Program-made: the position numbers and the translations under genes
The notes under the pieces: model-generated
Databases searched by the model: none
Told to the model about the DNA's origin: nothing
Seen by the model: the letters and a program-made list of their open reading frames with translations, nothing else
Assembly: GCA_036559965.1 (NCBI GenBank)
Contig: DATBSD010000153.1
Location: 1-10,493, forward strand
Length of the DNA stretch: 10,493 nucleotides
DNA from: CSP1-4 sp036559965
GTDB taxonomy: Bacteria; Chloroflexota; Limnocylindria; Limnocylindrales; CSP1-4
Reading direction: 5' to 3'
Shown here: positions 7,366 to 10,493 of the stretch, one piece after another
Layout: each line of letters opens with the position of its first letter
Numbering within the stretch: position 1 is the stretch's first letter

Positions 7366-7395
7366 AAAGTGAAACTCGGTATTGACAAAGTGAAA
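7366..7395 (+). repeat. Two AAAGTGAAA direct repeats, 21 bp apart, at the promoter
   Basis: The nonamer AAAGTGAAA occurs at 7366-7374 and 7387-7395. The start-to-start distance is 21 bp, two turns of the helix, so both copies face the same side of the DNA. The first copy lies just upstream of the -35 box; the second shares one base with it and covers the start of the spacer. The arrangement fits an operator for a regulator that binds in tandem. The regulator is unknown; the DUF2089 protein in the operon is a candidate (inference). Confidence 0.6.
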
Positions 7396-7410
7396 GCAAG
7401 ATGCTTGAAT
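7382..7410 (+). promoter_or_regulatory. Sigma-70-type promoter of the DUF2089/DUF4097 operon
   Basis: A perfect -35 box TTGACA (7382-7387) is followed, after exactly 17 bp, by TTGAAT (7405-7410), which matches the -10 consensus at four of six positions. It lies in an AT-richer island within otherwise very GC-rich DNA. Transcription would start near 7417, about 40 nt before the first start codon of the operon. The -35 end overlaps the second AAAGTGAAA repeat. Two short overlapping dyads, AAGCA-AGA-TGCTT (7394-7406) and CAAG-ATG-CTTG (7397-7407), lie across the spacer and the -10 box. Confidence 0.75.
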
Positions 7411-7456
7411 ACCCCATATCAACCACGATGATGGACAGGAAGGGGTAACGGAAGCC

Positions 7457-7612
7457 ATGTTGGATCATCGCCTTCTCTTCTCGGGCAGCGGCGCTCTGGA
7501 TGCGCGCCAGCTCCTCGACCGTGGTCAGGCCCACGCGGCACGCCGCCAGCTGACCCGGACCGCCGAGCAGGCCGCGCAGCGGCCGGTCGAGCGCCGACCG
7601 GCATCCCGCTGA
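7457..7612 (+). CDS. Small unrecognised ORF, first in the operon (51 aa)
   Basis: I do not recognise this protein. It is a 51-residue, Arg/Gln/Ala-rich, probably helical polypeptide beginning MLDHRLLFSGSGALDARQLL. Support for it being real: it is the first ATG ORF with a plausible ribosome site downstream of a strong promoter (AGGAAGGGG at 7437-7445, and a closer GGAAG at 7450-7454); its third codon positions are mostly G or C like the neighbours; and it ends 13 bases before the DUF2089 start. Support against: no visible domain, and its C-terminal half (QRPVERRPASR) is low-complexity. It has no cysteine, signal peptide or membrane segment. It could be a small regulator or a leader ORF that couples translation to the next gene. 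Confidence 0.5.
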   Translation: MLDHRLLFSGSGALDARQLLDRGQAHAARRQLTRTAEQAAQRPVERRPASR

Positions 7613-7625
7613 GGACGGAGAACCC

Positions 7626-8084
7626 GTGCCCAACGACGTCATCGCCACCTGCCCCGTCTGCAGCCACGAGCTGGCGATCACCAGGCTGCACTGCGACCAC
7701 TGCGCCACGACCCTTGAAGGTGACTTCAGCGTCGGGCGCTTCGGTCGTCTGAGCCGGGAGCAGCTGGCGCTGCTGGAGAGCTTCCTGCGCTCGCGCGGCA
7801 ACCTCCGCGACATGGAGCGCGAGCTGGGCATCTCCTATCCCACCGTCCGCAATCGCGTCGAGGCGCTCGTGCGCGCCCTCGGCCTCGCCGACGGTGACGC
7901 TGCCATCGTCCAGGAGTCCGACCAGCCGGAGCCGGCGCCCGTCGAGGGGGCCGCCGAGGCTGCCCTGCTGACCAAGGGTGAGATCGCTGCCCGACGCCAG
8001 GAGATCCTCGAGGCGCTGGCCGCCGGGCGCATCGACGCCGCCGCGGCCGCGACCGGGATCCGCGATCTTGGCAAGGGGATCTGA
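7626..8084 (+). CDS. DUF2089 family regulator: zinc ribbon, HTH, SHOCT-like hairpin
   Basis: A 152-residue protein of the DUF2089 family. A zinc ribbon is formed by C9, C12, C23 and C26. A helix-turn-helix region follows (about 43-87, LSREQLALLESFLRSRGNLRD, then ELGISYPTVRNRVEALV), resembling sigma-70 region 4 or LuxR-type DNA-binding helices. After a Pro/Ala/Glu linker (about 99-113), a C-terminal hairpin (about 122-148, RRQEILEALAAGRIDAAAAA) matches the SHOCT-like segment known at the end of this family. Start: GTG 7626 with GGAG at 7617-7620, five bases upstream. It probably acts in the cytoplasm as a transcriptional regulator and may control its own operon through the AAAGTGAAA repeats (inference). 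The next gene starts two bases after its stop, with an AAGGGG ribosome site inside the end of this gene. Confidence 0.88.
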   Translation: MPNDVIATCPVCSHELAITRLHCDHCATTLEGDFSVGRFGRLSREQLALLESFLRSRGNLRDMERELGISYPTVRNRVEALVRALGLADGDAAIVQESDQPEPAPVEGAAEAALLTKGEIAARRQEILEALAAGRIDAAAAATGIRDLGKGI

Positions 8085-8086
8085 TC

Positions 8087-9184
8087 GTGACCGACGACAC
8101 CGTCACCGCCTCGCGCGATGGGCTCATCCAGCACCGCATCGGCGCCAGGGGCTTCCTGCAGCTGACCACGTCGAGCGGCGACATCGACGTCCGGGGCACC
8201 GACGGCGACACGGTGCGCATCACGACCCAGGACCCTGATGACGCGTTCGTGCTCGATCAGTACCTCGTCGGGGCGGACAAGGGCGAGCTCCATGTCAGCG
8301 CGCCGCGTGGTGGGCTCATCGAGGTCAGCATCGGCACCTTCAAGTGGGGTCGACGCCTCGGTGGTGGCGGCGGCGCGGACCTCGTCGTCGAGGTCCCGCA
8401 CGGCGCGCGCGTCGAGATCGGCACCGTGAGCGGCGACCTGACCGTGAGTGGCCTGGACGGCGAGCAGCACTACAAGACCGTCTCCGGAGAGGTGGAGCTG
8501 GACGACGTCGAGGGCAGCATCGACCTGGACGCCACGTCCGGCGATGTCCGTCTCCTGACGCCCGGCTCCATCGCGCTCGGCCTGCGCACGGTCTCGGGCG
8601 ACATCGTCGTCCGCTCCGGCGTCATCGAGCGTCTGGCCCTCCAGACGATGAGTGGCGACATGCGCATCGAGGCCAGCCTCGGCGCGGATCACGGGCACGC
8701 CATCGAGACGGTCTCCGGCGACACGCGCATCGTGACCAGCTCCGGCCTCACGATCGAGGCGCGCACGGTCTCCGGTGACATCCGCAGCGACGTGCCCCAC
8801 CGGACCGGCGGCGAGGCCGGCCGACGCTCGATCATCCTCGGCGATGGTCGCGCCCATCTCGGTTTCCGCTCGCTGAGCGGCGACCTCCAGCTGACCGGCC
8901 GAGGACCCGTCACGACCGCCAACGAGGGTGCCGCCTGGCGAGGGGAGTCGGCCGTCGCCGCGCCACTGCCCGCGCGCCCCGCACCTCCGCTTGCCGAGCC
9001 GACCACGCCGCCAGCTGGTCCTGCCGAGCCCACGGCACCTCCGGCCCCGGATCCGCTCGAGCCGGCACGCCTCGACATCCTCCGCGCGCTCCAGGACGGC
9101 GACATCGACGTCGCGACCGCGGGAGAGCGCCTGGCCGCGCTCGACGACGCGGCCACGGCCTTCGACACGGCGGTCGAGCCATGA
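8087..9184 (+). CDS. DUF4097 beta-repeat protein with C-terminal SHOCT-like hairpin
   Basis: A 365-residue DUF4097 protein. These fold as repetitive beta-strand ladders; relatives (Bacillus YvlB, enterococcal LiaX) are linked to cell-envelope stress. The repeat unit is centred on SGD/SGE. It appears at residues 30, 115, 133, 151, 170, 189, 210, 229 and 264, with 18-21-residue spacing from 115 to 229, usually as TVSGD plus a short strand. A Gly-rich patch (92-96) precedes the ladder. A Pro/Ala linker (about 289-326) leads to a terminal hairpin (327-352, ARLDILRALQDGDIDVATAG). In YvlB/LiaX-type proteins that helical segment is normally N-terminal, so the order is reversed here. No signal peptide or TM helix is present, so it should be cytoplasmic. 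Start: GTG 8087, with AAGGGG at 8073-8078 eight bases away. It overlaps the next gene by ATGA. Confidence 0.87.
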   Translation: MTDDTVTASRDGLIQHRIGARGFLQLTTSSGDIDVRGTDGDTVRITTQDPDDAFVLDQYLVGADKGELHVSAPRGGLIEVSIGTFKWGRRLGGGGGADLVVEVPHGARVEIGTVSGDLTVSGLDGEQHYKTVSGEVELDDVEGSIDLDATSGDVRLLTPGSIALGLRTVSGDIVVRSGVIERLALQTMSGDMRIEASLGADHGHAIETVSGDTRIVTSSGLTIEARTVSGDIRSDVPHRTGGEAGRRSIILGDGRAHLGFRSLSGDLQLTGRGPVTTANEGAAWRGESAVAAPLPARPAPPLAEPTTPPAGPAEPTAPPAPDPLEPARLDILRALQDGDIDVATAGERLAALDDAATAFDTAVEP

Positions 9185-9549
9185 CCGATGCCCTCGAGAC
9201 GGTCCTGCGCATGGTCGCCGAGGGGCGCCTGACCGCCGACGAGGCGGCACCGCTCATCGCGGCGCTTCAGGATCGGGGCCACGCGTCGCCCGGCGCCGAG
9301 GCGCTTGGCGACTCGACCCCCGCGGGCCAGGCGCGCCAGGTACGCGTCGAGGTCAAGGAGCGCGGCCGCAGCATCGTCAACGTGCGCGTGCCCATCGCGC
9401 TGGGCAAGGCGGCCATCGGCTACGTCCCGGGCATCAGCGCCGACGCCGCCGAACGCATCCGCGAGGCGCTCGCGCTGGGCCTGACCGGCGAGATCCTTCA
9501 GGTCGTCGAGGACGACGGCGACAACAGTGTGCGGATCGTCCTCGAATGA
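9181..9549 (+). CDS. Small protein with N-terminal SHOCT-like hairpin
   Basis: A 122-residue cytoplasmic protein. The N-terminal hairpin (about 5-29, LETVLRMVAEGRLTADEAAP) is the same motif found at the C-termini of the two preceding proteins. The rest (about 49-122) is a compact alpha/beta domain: a strand pair VRVEVKERG and IVNVRVPIALG, a helix around ADAAERIREALALG, and a final strand pair GEILQVVEDDGDNSVRIVLE. Small SHOCT-like proteins with this strand pattern are common beside DUF4097 genes; their role is not known. Start ATG 9181 overlaps the DUF4097 stop (ATGA), and its own stop overlaps the MFS start in the same way, so all three are translationally coupled. It may be an adaptor or antagonist of its neighbours (inference). 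Confidence 0.82.
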   Translation: MTDALETVLRMVAEGRLTADEAAPLIAALQDRGHASPGAEALGDSTPAGQARQVRVEVKERGRSIVNVRVPIALGKAAIGYVPGISADAAERIREALALGLTGEILQVVEDDGDNSVRIVLE

Positions 9550-10493
9550 CCAACGTTCCCATGGCAGCTGACGCCGAACGCCCATCGACGCCCGGGACCG
9601 CCGAGGCGGCCACTCCCACGGGCCGCTTAAGCCGCCTCCGGTCGGCACCATTCCTGCGGCCGCTGGCCGATCGCGACTACCGGATCTTCTGGGCGGGCGA
9701 GAGCATCTCCGTCCTGGGCGATCAGTTCCACTTCGTGGCTCTCGCCTGGCTGGTGCTCCAGGTGACCGGCTCGGGTCTTGCCCTGGGCGCCGTCCTGACC
9801 GCCGCCGCCGTGCCGCGCGCGCTGCTCATCATCCTCGGCGGCGCCATCGCCGACCGCGTCGAGCCGAAGACCCTCATCTTCCGTTCCAACGCGTTGCGCG
9901 CGCTCGTCGTGGGCATCGTCGCCGCGCTCATCGTGAGCGGCCGAGTCGAGCTCTGGCAGCTCGTCGTCATGGCCGTCGTCTTCGGCGCCGTGGACGCCTT
10001 CTTCTATCCTGCCGTCTCGACGTTCATCCCACTGCTCGTGCCGGGCGACCGGCTGACGGCCGCCAACGGCATGTTCCAGGCGACGAGCCAGCTCATCGGG
10101 CTGGTCGGTCCGGCCGCGGCCGGCATCGCGGTCGCGCTCGTCGGGACGGGCCTCGCCTTCGTCCTCGATTCGGCCAGCTTCGCCCTGGCGGCGGTGGCCA
10201 TCATGCTCGTCCACGGTGGCCTGCGATCGACGGCCTTGCGCGCCCAGCAGGAGCGGGCCGCTGCCGCCACGGCGGTCGTGCCATCTGAGGCCGCGGCGAT
10301 GCCGGCGCCTGACGATGCCGCCGCCGTGCCTGCGGCAGACGAGATCGCCGCCGAGGCGCCGCCATCGGTCTGGCGCTCCATCCGGGAGGGCGCCCGCTAC
10401 ACCTTCCGGGACCCCGCGCTGCGGACGCTCATCATCCTCGCGGCGGCCCTCAACTTCGCCTTCACGGGGCCGGTCTCGGTGGGCATGCCCTGG
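9546..10493 (+). CDS. MFS transporter, EntS/MFS_3-like (C-terminus cut by window edge)
   Basis: The first 316 residues of a major facilitator superfamily permease; the remaining helices lie beyond the window. After a 45-residue hydrophilic N-terminus, DYRIFWAGESISVLGDQFHF opens TM1. The TM2-TM3 loop has the family motif GGAIADRVEPKTL (98-110). Later helices include LWQLVVMAVVFGAVDAFFYP, and GLVGPAAAGIAVALVG in TM5. A roughly 50-residue Ala/Pro/Glu-rich cytoplasmic loop (about 233-285) links the two halves, followed by VWRSIREGARYTFRDPALRTL and the start of TM7. The layout resembles enterobactin-exporter or drug-efflux permeases, so export is more likely than uptake, but the substrate is unknown. 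Start ATG 9546 overlaps the preceding stop (ATGA); ATG 9561 is an alternative. Co-transcription with DUF2089/DUF4097 suggests efflux under their control. Confidence 0.88.
   Translation, partial: MTNVPMAADAERPSTPGTAEAATPTGRLSRLRSAPFLRPLADRDYRIFWAGESISVLGDQFHFVALAWLVLQVTGSGLALGAVLTAAAVPRALLIILGGAIADRVEPKTLIFRSNALRALVVGIVAALIVSGRVELWQLVVMAVVFGAVDAFFYPAVSTFIPLLVPGDRLTAANGMFQATSQLIGLVGPAAAGIAVALVGTGLAFVLDSASFALAAVAIMLVHGGLRSTALRAQQERAAAATAVVPSEAAAMPAPDDAAAVPAADEIAAEAPPSVWRSIREGARYTFRDPALRTLIILAAALNFAFTGPVSVGMPW

Noticed and set aside
7428..7448. Six-codon leader ORF (MMDRKG) before the 51-residue ORF
   Set aside because: It has no ribosome site of its own and is short enough to arise by chance. 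It overlaps the purine-rich ribosome site of the next ORF. It could be a leader peptide, but nothing supports that.
8429..8885. Regular DNA repeats suggesting a CRISPR-like or tandem-repeat array
   Set aside because: The periodicity is 54-63 bp in frame, with varying codons that encode SGD turns. It is explained by the protein repeat; there are no identical repeats with unique spacers.
7835..9250. 471-codon minus-strand open frame opposite DUF2089/DUF4097
   Set aside because: Its repetitive composition mirrors the SGD repeats on the coding strand, and no domain is recognisable.
1..10493. tRNA, rRNA, riboswitch or insertion-sequence elements
   Set aside because: No tRNA-like cloverleaf, rRNA core sequence, terminal inverted repeats or transposase motifs were seen by eye. 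A covariance-model search would be needed to exclude small RNAs.

Overview
The window is very GC-rich and almost fully coding, with short intergenic gaps, frequent GTG starts and ATGA-type gene overlaps. Two luciferase-like (LLM class) oxidoreductases of the kind that normally use coenzyme F420, a DUF2089/DUF4097 regulatory operon, a DUF255 thioredoxin-like protein and a GGDEF/HD-GYP protein with a 'GPDEF' motif together suggest a soil or freshwater Chloroflexota (Limnocylindria/Ellin6529-like). A high-GC actinobacterium cannot be excluded. There is no rRNA or tRNA to settle this, so the assignment is inference. I see no CRISPR array, insertion sequence or phage gene.

Left part (1-3263). A MerR-family regulator, cut by the left edge, runs leftward from a GTG at 343. 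Divergent from it is an LLM-class oxidoreductase (418-1263). Between them lies a textbook MerR-type promoter: TTGACA, a 19-bp spacer holding a perfect 15-bp palindrome, then GACGAT. A membrane-anchored two-domain c-di-GMP protein follows (sensor, GGDEF, HD-GYP; about 1317-3263). Both of its signature motifs are altered (GPDEF and GYL), and its start codon is not certain.

Middle part (3266-7254). A HAD-family hydrolase and a DUF255/YyaL-type thioredoxin-fold protein are on the minus strand as a translationally coupled pair. The HAD stop lies only 2 bp from the stop of the c-di-GMP gene. Divergent from the pair is a second LLM oxidoreductase (6313-7254), clearly paralogous to the first. A GC-rich hairpin follows it.

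Right part (7366-10493). An AT-richer spacer carries a well-formed sigma-70 promoter (TTGACA, 17 bp, TTGAAT) and two copies of AAAGTGAAA exactly 21 bp apart. It appears to drive a tightly packed plus-strand operon: a 51-residue unrecognised ORF, a DUF2089 zinc-ribbon/HTH regulator, a DUF4097 beta-repeat protein, a small protein with an N-terminal SHOCT-like hairpin, and an MFS transporter cut by the right edge. The last three are linked by ATGA overlaps. Three consecutive proteins (DUF2089, DUF4097, small protein) carry the same roughly 25-residue helical-hairpin motif at a terminus. This suggests they interact, or exchange partners, through it. By analogy with yvlB/liaX-type DUF4097 genes, a cell-envelope or drug-stress response with an efflux output is a reasonable hypothesis. 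It is the most interesting and least described part of the window.
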